From Streptomyces abyssomicinicus (GTDB lineage: Bacteria > Actinomycetota > Actinomycetes > Streptomycetales > Streptomycetaceae), in contig NZ_BBZI01000012.1 in assembly GCF_008974245.1 (NCBI RefSeq), forward strand, positions 364,346-428,345: a DNA stretch of 64,000 bases. The letters are read 5' to 3'. Positions 52,270 to 61,403 of this stretch are shown one piece after another (the first letter of the stretch is position 1; each line of letters opens with the position of its first letter). Under the pieces are notes generated by a model. The model did no database searches, had not been told where the DNA came from, and saw only the letters and a program-made list of their open reading frames with translations. The translations under genes and the position numbers were made by a program.

Positions 52270-52298
52270 GTGGCCGTGGCTCAGGCCACGACGGCCAC
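52270..52298. terminator. Bidirectional terminator between the SMC-like gene and the convergent membrane protein
   Basis: Nested inverted repeats: GTGGCCGT (52270-52277) pairs with ACGGCCAC (52291-52298), enclosing GTGGC-TCAG-GCCAC as an alternative inner hairpin. Confidence 0.65.
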
Positions 52299-52333
52299 AA
52301 GGCCACCGCCGGAGCGGCGTGCCGACGGCGTCC

Positions 52334-52867
52334 TCACGCCATGCCCGCCGGCTGCCCGCTGCGTCGGCGTATTCGCCCGAACTCCCGCTCGGCGGCCCGC
52401 TCCTGACGTCGTGTCGCACGCCGCTCGCGCCGCAGCCGGCGCGCCGTGCTGCTCGGCTCCGACACGACCCCGTGCCGCTGGTTCCACACCTGGCGCGTCA
52501 CCCACACGTCGAGCACCGCCCAGGTCGCCGCGACGATGCCGGCCACCGCCGCGATCACCGCCGGGAAGGCCAGCAGCGCCTTGGCCATGGTGAGCAGGAA
52601 CGCGACCAACGCCATCAGGACGGTGACCGCCATGACGAGCACGGCGCGTACCGCCGCCGTCCGGACGGGATCCGGCAACCGGGGCCGCCGGGCGGGCACC
52701 TCCACCCACAACGGACGCTCCCGCGCCTCCGACTCGATCCCTTCGAGCCCTCCACGTCCCTCGGCCCTCTCGGACCCCTCGGACCCCTCGAACCCCTCGG
52801 TCCCCTCGGACGTCTCGGGCCTCTCAGACTTCTCGGACTTCCCGAACTTCTCCGCAGTGTCCGACAA
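52334..52867 (-). CDS. Membrane protein with acidic Ser/Glu/Gly repeat N-terminus
   Basis: A 177-residue protein. Residues about 5-45 are a charged Ser/Glu/Gly tract (SEGTEGFEGSEGSERAEG) made of 9-bp repeats. A basic/proline segment follows, then two hydrophobic helices (AVRAVLVMAVTVLMALVAFLL and LLAFPAVIAAVAGIVAATWAVL) and a very basic C-terminus (RRLRRERRATRRQERAAEREF). TTG 52867 is chosen since GAAGGGGGTG lies 6-8 bases upstream and the protein then begins SDTAEKFGK. Function unknown. It diverges from the conservon. Confidence 0.75.
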   Translation of the reverse strand: MSDTAEKFGKSEKSERPETSEGTEGFEGSEGSERAEGRGGLEGIESEARERPLWVEVPARRPRLPDPVRTAAVRAVLVMAVTVLMALVAFLLTMAKALLAFPAVIAAVAGIVAATWAVLDVWVTRQVWNQRHGVVSEPSSTARRLRRERRATRRQERAAEREFGRIRRRSGQPAGMA

Positions 52868-53105
52868 CGCGACACCCCCTTCGTCCGCACGCTGATACCC
52901 CCACATCGAGTGGACGATCGACGTGCGCACAGGATTCCCGAAACGGGAGACAAATCTCCCGCAATCACCTGACTGCTACCCATGCCCGGCAGTGGCCAGG
53001 GATTTTCGACCGTACGATCCCTTCTTCGAGGGGTCCCCCGCAGTAGTAGGCTCACGCCGTTTGATTGACGCACAGGTGTACCCCGGCACGGGCGGGGCTG
53101 AACAA

Positions 53106-55586
53106 ATGGGGGAGGCCATGCGCTTTCGCGGGACATCCATCCGCAGGAAGATCGTGGCGCTGCTGATCGTGCCGTTGATGTCCCTGACGGGCATTTGGGC
53201 CTTCACCAGTGTGCTGACCACCACCGAGGCCAACCGCATGTTCACGGTGGCCACCGCCGTCGACGAGATCGGCTACCCGGTCGAGGAAGTGGTCGTCGCG
53301 CTCCAGGCGGAGCGCCGCCAGACCCTCGTCCACCTGGCCAGCCCGGACTCCTCGGACATCGAGCTGCTGATGCAGAGCTGGGCCATCACCGACGACGCCA
53401 TGGAGGTCGTCCGCGCCAACGCGGCCAAGGAAGAGGTCCGCGAGGCCCTCGGCTCCAGTTCCGGCCTGCAACTGGACGGAGTCCTGGAGACCTTCTGGCG
53501 CGTGGAGACCGCGCGCAGCGCCGTCGACCGGGGGGCCTCCGACCGCACCGAGGCCTACGCCGCCTACAACACCCTGATCGACGAGTGCTTCACGCTCCTC
53601 ACCGCGCTTCCGGCCGCCGACACCGTCGAACTCGACCAGCAGGCCAGGGCCGTGGTGAACCTGTTCCGGGTCCGCGAACTGCTGGCCCGCGAGGACGCCC
53701 TGCTCGGATCGGGCCTGGTGGTGGGGGAAGCCACCGGCAAGGAGATCGACCAGATCAGCGACCTGGTCGCACAGCGCTCGATGCTCGTCGAGGTCAGCCT
53801 GCCGATGCTGCCGCAGTCGGACCGCGCCCGGCACGAGAGTTACTGGCAGGAGAGCGAGGCGGCGACCGCCCTCGGCAAGGCCGAACTCCGCGCCATGGAC
53901 GGCGACCGGATGACGGCCCGTTCCTGGGACACGATCGCCGGCACCGCGCTCGCCAACCTCCAGCGGCTCAACGACGAAACCGCCGACCGCTACCAGGAAC
54001 GCGTCGGCCCGGTCGCCCGCAACATCATCCTCAAGGTCGTCGCCGGCGGCATCCTCGGCCTGCTCGCCGTCCTGGCCAGCATCGTGGTGTCGGTGCGCGT
54101 CGGCCGCGGCCTGGTCCGCGACCTGCGCGGCCTGAGCCGGGAGGCCCACGAGGCGTCCGGGGTCCGGCTGCCCAGCGTCATGCGGCGCCTGTCCGGCGGC
54201 GAGAAGATCGACGTCGAGGCCGAGATGCCGCCCCGGGAGTTCCCCGGCGACGAGATGGGCGAGGTCGGCCGCGCGCTGGACTCCCTCCAGCGCGCCGCGG
54301 TCGAGGCCGCCGTCAAGCAGGCCGAACTGCGTTCCGGCGTCTCCGAGGTCTTCGTCAACCTGGCCCGCCGCAGCCAGGTCCTGCTGCACCGGCAGCTGAC
54401 CCTGCTCGACACCATGGAACGGCGGGCCGAGGACACCGACGAACTCGCCGACCTGTTCCGCCTCGACCACCTCACCACTCGCATGCGCCGCCACGCCGAA
54501 GGCCTGGTGATCCTCTCCGGAGCGGCCCCCGCCCGGCAGTGGCGCAAGCCGGTCCGCCTGATGGACGTGGTGCGTGCCGCGGCCGCCGAGGTCGAGGACT
54601 ACGAGCGCGTCGAGGTCCGCCGCCTGCCCCGGCTTTCCGTCAAGGGCCCGGCCGTCGCCGACCTCACCCACCTGCTGGCGGAACTTCTCGAGAACGCGAC
54701 GGTGTTCTCCCCGCCGCACACCGCGGTGCAGGTGATCGGCGAGCGGCTGAGCACCGGATTCCTCCTCCAGATCCACGACCGAGGCCTCGGCATGTCCGCC
54801 GAGGCCCGGCAGGACGCCAACGAACGCCTCGCCGAGACCCCGGACTTCGAACTCTCCGACACCGACCGGCTCGGCCTCTTCGTGGTCAGCAGGCTCGCCC
54901 GGCGGCAGAACGTCAAGGTCTCCCTCCAGCCGTCCCCGTACGGCGGCACCACCGCCGTCGTGCTGCTCCCGGAACGCCTGCTCACCGAGGAGGAGCCGGA
55001 GAGCAACGGCTCGGGCCTGCGCCTGGACCGGGCCCGCGTGGCGACCCGGAAGAGGATCTCCGAGGCCGAGCGGACCGGCGAGCTGGAACTGGTCGAGGTC
55101 ATCCCGCTGCAGGAGACGCTGGAGGAGCCCCTGGGCGGGGAGCCGTCCTCCCGCGGCGGGCTCCGTGTCCCGCGGGACGAGCCCGACACCGAACCGGCGA
55201 CCGAGCACGCCGCCGTCCCGGACAGTGAGGAGGCCGCCGGCGGGCCGGTGCGCCCGGTGGTCGAAGAGCCCCGGACAGCCGGTGGCCTGCCCCGCCGGGT
55301 CCGCCAGGCCAGCCTGGCGCCCCAGCTCAAGGACTCTCCGGACCAGGACCCCGCCGCACGGCGCCAGGCCCGGTCCGAGGCGGCGGATCCCGCCGCCCGC
55401 GACGCGGAGGAACTCCGCGACAGGATGGCCTCGCTCCAGCACGGCTGGCAGCGTGGCCGTGAGGAGAACGACGCCGTGGTGACCGCGACCGGCCGGGACG
55501 CCGGCCCGGGAACCGCGTGCCGGGAAGCGACCGGGGGAGCGCGGACCGGAACCGTACCAGCAACGACGAAGAGAGATGATCGATGA
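53106..55586 (+). CDS. cvnA: CvnA-type sensor histidine-kinase-like membrane protein
   Basis: An 826-residue conservon sensor. The typical start FRGTSIRRKIVALLIVPLMSL forms TM1; a nitrate-sensor-like (NIT) extracellular domain spans about 45-300; TM2 is about 308-332. A HAMP-like region and a helical domain (VNLARRSQVLLHRQLTLLDTMERR) lead to a HATPase_c domain with LLAELLENATVFSPP near residue 520, DRGLGMS near 558 and RLGLFVVSRLARR near 588. The C-terminal tail of about 200 residues is acidic/disordered. ATG 53106 is used; ATG 53118 (MRFRG) is an equally possible start. ATGA overlap with cvnB. Confidence 0.93.
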   Translation: MGEAMRFRGTSIRRKIVALLIVPLMSLTGIWAFTSVLTTTEANRMFTVATAVDEIGYPVEEVVVALQAERRQTLVHLASPDSSDIELLMQSWAITDDAMEVVRANAAKEEVREALGSSSGLQLDGVLETFWRVETARSAVDRGASDRTEAYAAYNTLIDECFTLLTALPAADTVELDQQARAVVNLFRVRELLAREDALLGSGLVVGEATGKEIDQISDLVAQRSMLVEVSLPMLPQSDRARHESYWQESEAATALGKAELRAMDGDRMTARSWDTIAGTALANLQRLNDETADRYQERVGPVARNIILKVVAGGILGLLAVLASIVVSVRVGRGLVRDLRGLSREAHEASGVRLPSVMRRLSGGEKIDVEAEMPPREFPGDEMGEVGRALDSLQRAAVEAAVKQAELRSGVSEVFVNLARRSQVLLHRQLTLLDTMERRAEDTDELADLFRLDHLTTRMRRHAEGLVILSGAAPARQWRKPVRLMDVVRAAAAEVEDYERVEVRRLPRLSVKGPAVADLTHLLAELLENATVFSPPHTAVQVIGERLSTGFLLQIHDRGLGMSAEARQDANERLAETPDFELSDTDRLGLFVVSRLARRQNVKVSLQPSPYGGTTAVVLLPERLLTEEEPESNGSGLRLDRARVATRKRISEAERTGELELVEVIPLQETLEEPLGGEPSSRGGLRVPRDEPDTEPATEHAAVPDSEEAAGGPVRPVVEEPRTAGGLPRRVRQASLAPQLKDSPDQDPAARRQARSEAADPAARDAEELRDRMASLQHGWQRGREENDAVVTATGRDAGPGTACREATGGARTGTVPATTKRDDR

Positions 55587-56017
55587 CAGCCGCGCACCCG
55601 TTCGACGAGGCGGGAAAGGCCTCGGGGGGACTGAACTGGCTGCTGGACGACCTGGTGGAACGGGTCACCAACATCCGCAAGGCCGTGGTGCTCTCCGGAG
55701 ACGGACTGGCCACCGGTGTGTCCAGGGAACTCACGCGTGAGGACGGAGAGCACCTGGCCGCGGTGGCCTCCGGCTTCCACAGCCTCGCCAAGGGCGTCGG
55801 ACGCCACTTCCAGGCGGGCGCCGTCCGGCAGACCGTGGTGGAACTGGAGGACGCCTTCCTCTTCGTCACCGCCGCCGGCGACGGCAGTTGCCTGGCCGTC
55901 CTGGCCGACGCGGACGCCGACATCGGTCAGGTCGCCTACGAGATGACCCTCCTGGTGCGGAAGGTCGGTTCGCACCTGAGCACGGCGCCCCGCGACGACG
56001 TGGCCGCCGGCGGGTAG
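55583..56017 (+). CDS. cvnB: CvnB, roadblock/LC7-domain protein
   Basis: A 144-residue protein that is essentially one roadblock/LC7 domain: LNWLLDDLVERVTNIRKAVVLSGDGLATGVS, then HLAAVASGFHSLAKGVG, and VVELEDAFLFVTAAGDGSCLAVLADADADIGQVAYEMTLLV. In conservons CvnB pairs with a MglA/Rab-like GTPase (CvnD) as a possible GAP or scaffold. It is coupled to cvnA by an ATGA overlap, and cvnC follows after 8 bases. Confidence 0.94.
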   Translation: MTAAHPFDEAGKASGGLNWLLDDLVERVTNIRKAVVLSGDGLATGVSRELTREDGEHLAAVASGFHSLAKGVGRHFQAGAVRQTVVELEDAFLFVTAAGDGSCLAVLADADADIGQVAYEMTLLVRKVGSHLSTAPRDDVAAGG

Positions 56018-56025
56018 GGCCTGGC

Positions 56026-56445
56026 ATGAACGCAGACGGTCACGCCGACGAGGACTCCCGCCAGTGGTTCGACGACGAAGCGGGCCCGGTCGTCCGCCCG
56101 TATGCCATGACCAGGGGCCGCACGGCCGGGTCGGCCGGCGAGTGGTTGTCGCTGACCGCCATGATCATGACTCGCTCGGCGGACGACGAGGGCCGGACGA
56201 CCGATCCGGAGGTCCTCGCCGCTCTGGTCCCCGAACACCTGACGGTGCTCGGTCTCTGCCGCGAGCAGGCGTGGTCGGTGGCCGACCTGGCCTCCGACCT
56301 CGACCTGCCGGTCGGGGTCGTGCGGGTGCTGCTCTCCGACCTGCTCGACGCCAAACTGATCCGCGTCCAGCCGCCCGTCCGCCTGGTCGAGGCCGTCGAC
56401 GAGACGGTGCTGCGCGACGTCATCGCGGGCCTGCGGGCCCTGTAG
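56026..56445 (+). CDS. cvnC: CvnC, DUF742 protein
   Basis: A 139-residue DUF742 protein. It has the early VVRPYAMTRGRT motif and the winged-helix-like LGLCREQAWSVADLASDLDLPVGVVRVLLSDLLDAKLIRVQPP. It is the third member of the conservon. Immediately after it a 15-bp-stem terminator ends the operon: the usual fourth gene, the GTPase cvnD, is absent. Confidence 0.93.
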   Translation: MNADGHADEDSRQWFDDEAGPVVRPYAMTRGRTAGSAGEWLSLTAMIMTRSADDEGRTTDPEVLAALVPEHLTVLGLCREQAWSVADLASDLDLPVGVVRVLLSDLLDAKLIRVQPPVRLVEAVDETVLRDVIAGLRAL

Positions 56446-56465
56446 ACGGAGCCAAGAGGAACGAA

Positions 56466-56503
56466 CACGGCCCGTACCCCCGCCGACTGGGGTACGGGCC
56501 GTG
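56466..56503 (+). terminator. Terminator of the truncated conservon
   Basis: A perfect 15-bp stem (CACGGCCCGTACCCC with GGGGTACGGGCCGTG) and an 8-base loop, 20 bases after cvnC. A second hairpin (CGCCCGGCAC/GTGCCGGGCG) follows at about 56507-56528. Confidence 0.92.
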
Positions 56504-56656
56504 CCGCGCCCGGCACGAGTGCCGGGCGTGGCGCACTTGTTCCCGCTCTGCGCCGATGTATGCCTCAAGACTCGGCAACTTTTCTCTCCGGCCCCGATCG
56601 TCCCGTCCTGGTGATCCCTTCCCCCGCGGATCAGGATCCTGATAGACGGAGGGACC

Positions 56657-57466
56657 ATGAAGAGCCTTCCCGTCACCGCCCGTACCCTCGCCGTCTCCTC
56701 CGCCGCACTGCTCACCGTCGGCGCGGGCGCCGCCACCGCGCAGGCCGCTCCCGAACCGCACGCGCCGGACGGCTTCGTGGCGCTGAGCGCCGTGGACCCG
56801 ACGATCATCGAGGAGATCCGCTACTTCACCCGGCACAACTTCGTCGGGGAGCGCGTCGACGGCTACCAGCAGCCGATCTGCATCCTCACGCGCCCGGCCG
56901 CCGAGGCGCTCAGCCGGGCCCAGACCCGACTGCGCGCCCAGGGGTACGGCCTGAAGGTGTACGACTGCTACCGCCCCCAGCGTGCCGTCGACCACTTCGT
57001 CCGCTGGGCCAAGGACGTGGACGACACGAAGATGAAGGCCGAGTTCTACCCGAACCTCGACAAGTCCCGCCTGTTCCCCGACGGCTACATAGCCGAGAAG
57101 TCCGGCCACAGCCGCGGCTCCACGGTGGACCTGACCGTCGTCAGGCTGCCCGCGACCCCCGACAAGCCGTGGGTGCCCAGCCGGCCCCTGCAGCCCTGCT
57201 TCGCGCCGCAGAGCCGGCGCTTCCCGGACAACTCCCTGGACATGGGGACCGGTTACGACTGCTTCGACACCCTGTCCCACACGCTGGACCCGCGCGTCCA
57301 GGGTGAGCAGCGCGCCAACAGGCTGCTGCTCAAGGACACCCTGGAAGACCTCGGCTTCGTCAACTACGCCGACGAGTGGTGGCACTACACCTTCAAGCCG
57401 GAGCTCTACCCGGACACCTACTTCGACTTCCCGGTCTCCAAGGCATCCCTCACCCCCGCCCGCTGA
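56657..57466 (+). CDS. Secreted VanX-like D-Ala-D-Ala dipeptidase (M15D)
   Basis: A 269-residue protein with an N-terminal export signal (ARTLAVSSAALLTVGAGAATAQAAP, residues about 8-32). The M15D zinc-peptidase fold has the catalytic Arg in DCYRPQRAV (Arg106), zinc ligands His151 and Asp158 in SGHSRGSTVD, Glu240 and His243 in DEWWHYTF. VanX cleaves D-Ala-D-Ala. Cytoplasmic VanX removes the intracellular dipeptide, whereas this secreted form more likely scavenges or turns over wall-derived dipeptide. No vanHA or vanRS genes are near, so it is not a resistance cluster. Confidence 0.92.
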   Translation: MKSLPVTARTLAVSSAALLTVGAGAATAQAAPEPHAPDGFVALSAVDPTIIEEIRYFTRHNFVGERVDGYQQPICILTRPAAEALSRAQTRLRAQGYGLKVYDCYRPQRAVDHFVRWAKDVDDTKMKAEFYPNLDKSRLFPDGYIAEKSGHSRGSTVDLTVVRLPATPDKPWVPSRPLQPCFAPQSRRFPDNSLDMGTGYDCFDTLSHTLDPRVQGEQRANRLLLKDTLEDLGFVNYADEWWHYTFKPELYPDTYFDFPVSKASLTPAR

Positions 57467-57518
57467 AACCACGGCAGGCCGCACGCCCGCCGAACCACGG
57501 CAGGCGGGACGCCCGCCC
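57467..57518. repeat. 26-bp tandem repeat, two copies
   Basis: Two near-identical copies of a 26-bp unit beginning AACCACGGCAGGC and containing ACGCCCGCC directly follow the VanX stop. Confidence 0.9.
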
Positions 57519-57633
57519 GGCCACGGTCACGAGCGGCCGGCCGTTCTGCCCCCGCCCGCCGTACCGCAGGCCCACGGCACTTCCCTCGGCCGAACCGCAG
57601 ACGCCCTCGCACGCGGTCGGATACATTCCGGCC

Positions 57634-58170
57634 GTGTCTGCCTCCTCGCACCCCACCGCCGTCCACCCGCCGGGCTCCCACTGCTCAGCCTGCGGAGCCG
57701 CCTACGGCGAGGGGGGCACCGGCTGGCCCCGCACCTGCCCCGCCTGCGCGACGGTCGCCTACCGCAACCCGCTCCCGGTCGCCGTGGCCCTCCAGCCGGT
57801 CCGCGACGAACGGGGGACCGGTCTCGTCGTGATCGTCCGTGCCATCGAACCGGCCCTCGGCGGGACCGCCCTGCCCGGCGGGTTCGTCGACCACGCCGAG
57901 GACTGGCGACGGGCCGTGGTACGTGAACTCCGGGAGGAGACCGGCATCGTGGCCGACCCCGACGACCTCCGGCCGGCCGACGTGCTCAGCTCTCCCAACG
58001 GCCACCTGCTGGTGTTCGGCCTGCTCCCCGAACGCCCGGCAGACACCCTCCCGCCGTTCGTCCCCACCGCCGAGACGAGCGCACGGGCCCTTCTGCGCGA
58101 GCCGGTCGACCTGGCCTTCCCGCTGCACACCCAGGCCGTACGCAACTGGTTCCAGGGCCGCTACTCCTGA
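57634..58170 (+). CDS. Nudix hydrolase with N-terminal zinc ribbon
   Basis: A 178-residue protein. The N-terminal zinc ribbon has Cys17, Cys20, Cys35 and Cys38 (CSAC ... CPAC). The Nudix domain has the box GGFVDHAEDWRRAVVRELREETGI at about residues 82-105. The arrangement resembles NudC/ADP-ribose-pyrophosphatase-like enzymes, but the substrate cannot be named. GTG 57634 lies only 7 bases after a TACATT -10-like element, so a leaderless transcript is possible; no ribosome-binding site is present. It lies 144 bases upstream of the acetoacetyl-CoA synthetase gene. Confidence 0.88.
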   Translation: MSASSHPTAVHPPGSHCSACGAAYGEGGTGWPRTCPACATVAYRNPLPVAVALQPVRDERGTGLVVIVRAIEPALGGTALPGGFVDHAEDWRRAVVRELREETGIVADPDDLRPADVLSSPNGHLLVFGLLPERPADTLPPFVPTAETSARALLREPVDLAFPLHTQAVRNWFQGRYS

Positions 58171-58314
58171 CCCAGCACCGACTCGTAGTGCCACGCCCCA
58201 CACACTGGCTGGTGACTATGTGGTGCCCACCCTGGTACGAAAGACGATCACATGACATCGTCCGTATCAGCCGCGTCATGCGCCCATCAGGCGCTGGATC
58301 CCGGGAGCGACCCC

Positions 58315-60282
58315 ATGCCCACCCAGAACCCCGCCCCGCTCTGGCAGCCCACGCCCGAGCGGGCCGCCGAAGCACGGATCACCCGGTTCCAGGCCTGGGC
58401 CGCCGAACGGCACGGAGCCCCCGCGGACGGCGGCTATCCGGCACTGCACCGGTGGTCCGTGGACGAGCTGGAGACCTTCTGGAAGGCCGTCACCGAGTGG
58501 TTCGACGTCCGCTTCTCCACCCCCTACGAGCGCGTCCTGGGCGACCGCTCGATGCCCGGTGCCGAGTGGTTCCCCGGCGCCACCCTCAACTACGCGGAGC
58601 ACGCGCTGCGCGCCGCCGCCGAACGGCCCGACGAACCGGCCCTGCTCCACGTCGACGAGAGCCAGGAGCCGCGCCCCGTCACCTGGGCCGAGCTCAGCCG
58701 GCAGGTCGGATCCCTGGCCGCCGAACTCCGTGGCCTGGGTGTCCGCCCCGGCGACCGCGTCAGCGGCTACCTGCCCAACGTCCCGCAGGCCGTCGTCGCC
58801 CTCCTCGCCACCGCCGCGGTGGGCGGCGTGTGGACCTCGTGCGCCCCCGACTTCGGTGCCCGCAGCGTGCTGGACCGCTTCCAGCAGGTCGAGCCCGTCG
58901 TCCTCTTCGCCGTCGACGGCTACCGCTACGGAGGCAAGGAGCACGACCGCCGGGAGACCGTCGCCGAACTGCGCCGGGAACTGCCCACGGTGCGCGCCGT
59001 CGTGCACATCCCGCTGCTCGGCACCGACGCCCCCGAGGGCGCCCTCGAGTGGTCGGCAGTGACCTCGTCGGACACCGCACCCGCCTTCGAACAGGTGCCC
59101 TTCGACCATCCGCTGTGGGTGCTCTACTCGTCCGGGACGACCGGTCTGCCCAAGGCCATCGTCCAGTCCCAGGGCGGCATCCTGGTCGAGCACCTCAAGC
59201 AGCTCGGCCTGCACTGCGACCTCGGCCCGGGGGACCGGTTCTTCTGGTACACCTCCACCGGCTGGATGATGTGGAACTTCCTGGTCTCCGGCCTGCTCAC
59301 CGGCACCACCGTGGTGCTCTACGACGGCAGCCCCGGCTTCCCGGACACCGGCGCCCAGTGGCGGATCGCCGAGCGCACCGGCGCCACGTTCTTCGGCACC
59401 TCGGCCGCCTACGTCATGGCGTGCCGCAAGGCGGGCGTCCACCCGGGGCGCGACCACGACCTCTCCCGCGTCGGCTGCGTCGCCACCACCGGATCCCCGC
59501 TGCCGCCCGACGGCTTCCGCTGGCTGCACGACGAGGTCCGCGAGGACCTGTGGATCGCCTCCGTCAGCGGCGGCACCGACGTCTGCTCCTGCTTCGCGGG
59601 CGCCGTCCCGACCCTCCCGGTCCACATCGGCGAACTCCAGGCGGCGGGCCTGGGCACCGACCTCCAGTCCTGGGACCCGAGCGGCGATCCGCTGGTCGAC
59701 GAGGTCGGTGAGCTCGTCGTCACCCTCCCCATGCCGTCGATGCCCGTGCGCTTCTGGAACGACGCCGACGGCAGCCGCTACCACGACAGCTACTTCTCGA
59801 CCTACCCCGGCGTGTGGCGCCACGGCGACTGGATCACCATCACCTCGCGCGGCTCGGTGGTCATCCACGGCCGCTCCGACTCCACCCTCAACCGGCAGGG
59901 CGTCCGAATGGGCTCCGCGGACATCTACGAGGCCGTCGAGCGGCTTCCGGAGATCAAGGAGTCCCTGGTCATCGGCGTCGAAGAGCCCGACGGGGGCTAC
60001 TGGATGCCGCTGTTCGTCCAGCTGACACCGGGAGCCGCGCTGGACGACGCGCTGGTCGACAAGGTGCGGCGTACCATCCGCGAACAACTGTCGCCCCGCC
60101 ACGTTCCCGACGAGATCATCGAAGTGCCGGGGGTTCCGCACACCCTCACCGGCAAGCGCATCGAGGTCCCCGTGAAGCGTCTGCTGCAGGGCGTACCGAT
60201 GGAGAAGGCGGTCAACCCGGGGTCGATCGACGACATCGGCCTGCTCGCCTTCTACGAGGAACTCGCCCGCAAGCGGTCCTGA
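58315..60282 (+). CDS. Acetoacetate-CoA ligase
   Basis: A 655-residue acyl-adenylate-forming enzyme. The ATP-binding P-loop is YSSGTTGLPKAIV; the core has FFWYTSTGWMMWNFL, and GTDVCSCFAG, GRSDSTLNRQGVRMGSADIY and PHTLTGKRIEVPVK give the C-terminal catalytic Lys. This matches the acetoacetyl-CoA synthetase branch (long N-terminal lid, WxPxxE-like opening WQPTPERA). It activates acetoacetate to acetoacetyl-CoA. ATG 58315 has GGGAGC 8 bases upstream; an upstream ATG at 58252 would add a non-family leader. Confidence 0.93.
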   Translation: MPTQNPAPLWQPTPERAAEARITRFQAWAAERHGAPADGGYPALHRWSVDELETFWKAVTEWFDVRFSTPYERVLGDRSMPGAEWFPGATLNYAEHALRAAAERPDEPALLHVDESQEPRPVTWAELSRQVGSLAAELRGLGVRPGDRVSGYLPNVPQAVVALLATAAVGGVWTSCAPDFGARSVLDRFQQVEPVVLFAVDGYRYGGKEHDRRETVAELRRELPTVRAVVHIPLLGTDAPEGALEWSAVTSSDTAPAFEQVPFDHPLWVLYSSGTTGLPKAIVQSQGGILVEHLKQLGLHCDLGPGDRFFWYTSTGWMMWNFLVSGLLTGTTVVLYDGSPGFPDTGAQWRIAERTGATFFGTSAAYVMACRKAGVHPGRDHDLSRVGCVATTGSPLPPDGFRWLHDEVREDLWIASVSGGTDVCSCFAGAVPTLPVHIGELQAAGLGTDLQSWDPSGDPLVDEVGELVVTLPMPSMPVRFWNDADGSRYHDSYFSTYPGVWRHGDWITITSRGSVVIHGRSDSTLNRQGVRMGSADIYEAVERLPEIKESLVIGVEEPDGGYWMPLFVQLTPGAALDDALVDKVRRTIREQLSPRHVPDEIIEVPGVPHTLTGKRIEVPVKRLLQGVPMEKAVNPGSIDDIGLLAFYEELARKRS

Positions 60283-60387
60283 GCCGGCCCGGTACGGGCC
60301 GCTGCCGCAACGCCGGCACCCTCACTGTCAGTGCCGACGGTTACGGTGAGTGAGCAATGTTCGACCGCTCGCACATCTGGGGGAATC

Positions 60388-61332
60388 ATGGCCCGTACCA
60401 CCGCCCGCACCACCGGCACCGCCCGGACAGCCCGGACCGGCGGCAACGGCCCGCAGAGCCTGCGCCGCGTACTGCGCAGGGAGATCGCCGGCACCGTCGG
60501 CCTCCTGACCGACGAGCGCGACTTCGCGGCCATGCGGCGCTACCGCACCTTCGCCTTCGACGACCACCAGACCTACCTGGACCAGATGGAGGCCCTCCTC
60601 AGGTCGAGGGCCTCCCAGGGCAACCACACCAGCGTCGCCCTGTTCGACCCGGACGAGTACGTCACGTACTGCGTCGACGCCGGACTCGAACCGGACGCCG
60701 TGACCAGCCGCGCCCGCTACACCGCGGAACTCGCCGCCACGAGCCCGACCGTCCCCTACGACGGCCGCCCACTCTCCGACCTGCTCCCGGACCTGGTCGC
60801 CGAGAGTGTCCGGCAGGCGACCTGGGAGTACGCGACGGAAGCGCTGGCCGGGCTCGGACCCTGTCCGCTCTGCGACGACGACCGGGGGCGTCTCGCCCTC
60901 GCCCGCGCCACCCGGCTGCTGGGCGCGGTCCTCGGCTCGGCCTCCGCCGGCTCCCTGCACCTGGTCTGCAGCGTGGGAACCCTCCCGCAGTCGCTGTTCA
61001 GCGTCCTGGACGCCGGCCGCCGGGAGGACGGCGCGGTCGACGTCGACGAGGGCGAAGCCCTGGAACTGACCGCCGTGCTGGCCCTGGGCATCGCCACCCG
61101 CAGCCCGGGCGGCCTGGTGATGCGTACCGTCGCTCCGGGCAGACCCGACCGCGTGTACGGCTGGCGTCTCAGGCCCGAGGGCCTGGAGCCGCTCACCGCA
61201 GGGGAGGTCTTCGACGCCTACTGCACCGACGTCACGACCGGAGAACCGATCGCCCCCGAGTCCGACGTCGACTACTGCGCGCCGCCCGATCTGGCGATCG
61301 AACCGGCAGCGCGCCCCGATCACCCGCACTGA
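60388..61332 (+). CDS. Conserved-looking hypothetical protein
   Basis: A 314-residue soluble protein without a domain I recognise. A Thr/Arg/Ala-rich leader (residues 1-30) precedes RVLRREIAGTVGLLTDERDFAAMRRYRTFAFDDHQTYLDQMEALL. A CPLCDDDRG motif lies in the middle, then a Gly/Ser-rich segment SLHLVCSVGTLPQSLFSVLDAGRRE, and a C-terminal acidic region. ATG 60388 follows GGGGGAATC; the frame also opens at 60331. It is convergent with ptsI (71-bp gap rich in GACCGCCT repeats). Function unknown. Confidence 0.78.
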   Translation: MARTTARTTGTARTARTGGNGPQSLRRVLRREIAGTVGLLTDERDFAAMRRYRTFAFDDHQTYLDQMEALLRSRASQGNHTSVALFDPDEYVTYCVDAGLEPDAVTSRARYTAELAATSPTVPYDGRPLSDLLPDLVAESVRQATWEYATEALAGLGPCPLCDDDRGRLALARATRLLGAVLGSASAGSLHLVCSVGTLPQSLFSVLDAGRREDGAVDVDEGEALELTAVLALGIATRSPGGLVMRTVAPGRPDRVYGWRLRPEGLEPLTAGEVFDAYCTDVTTGEPIAPESDVDYCAPPDLAIEPAARPDHPH

Positions 61333-61403
61333 CCTGACCGCCTGACCGCCTGACCGCGACCCCCCGGCGGCGGCCGGCACGCGACCCGTACCCGCGGCCG
61401 GGC

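Noticed and set aside
56657..57466. VanX-like gene as part of a vancomycin-resistance cluster
   Set aside because: No vanH, vanA-type ligase or vanRS genes nearby, and the protein carries an export signal.
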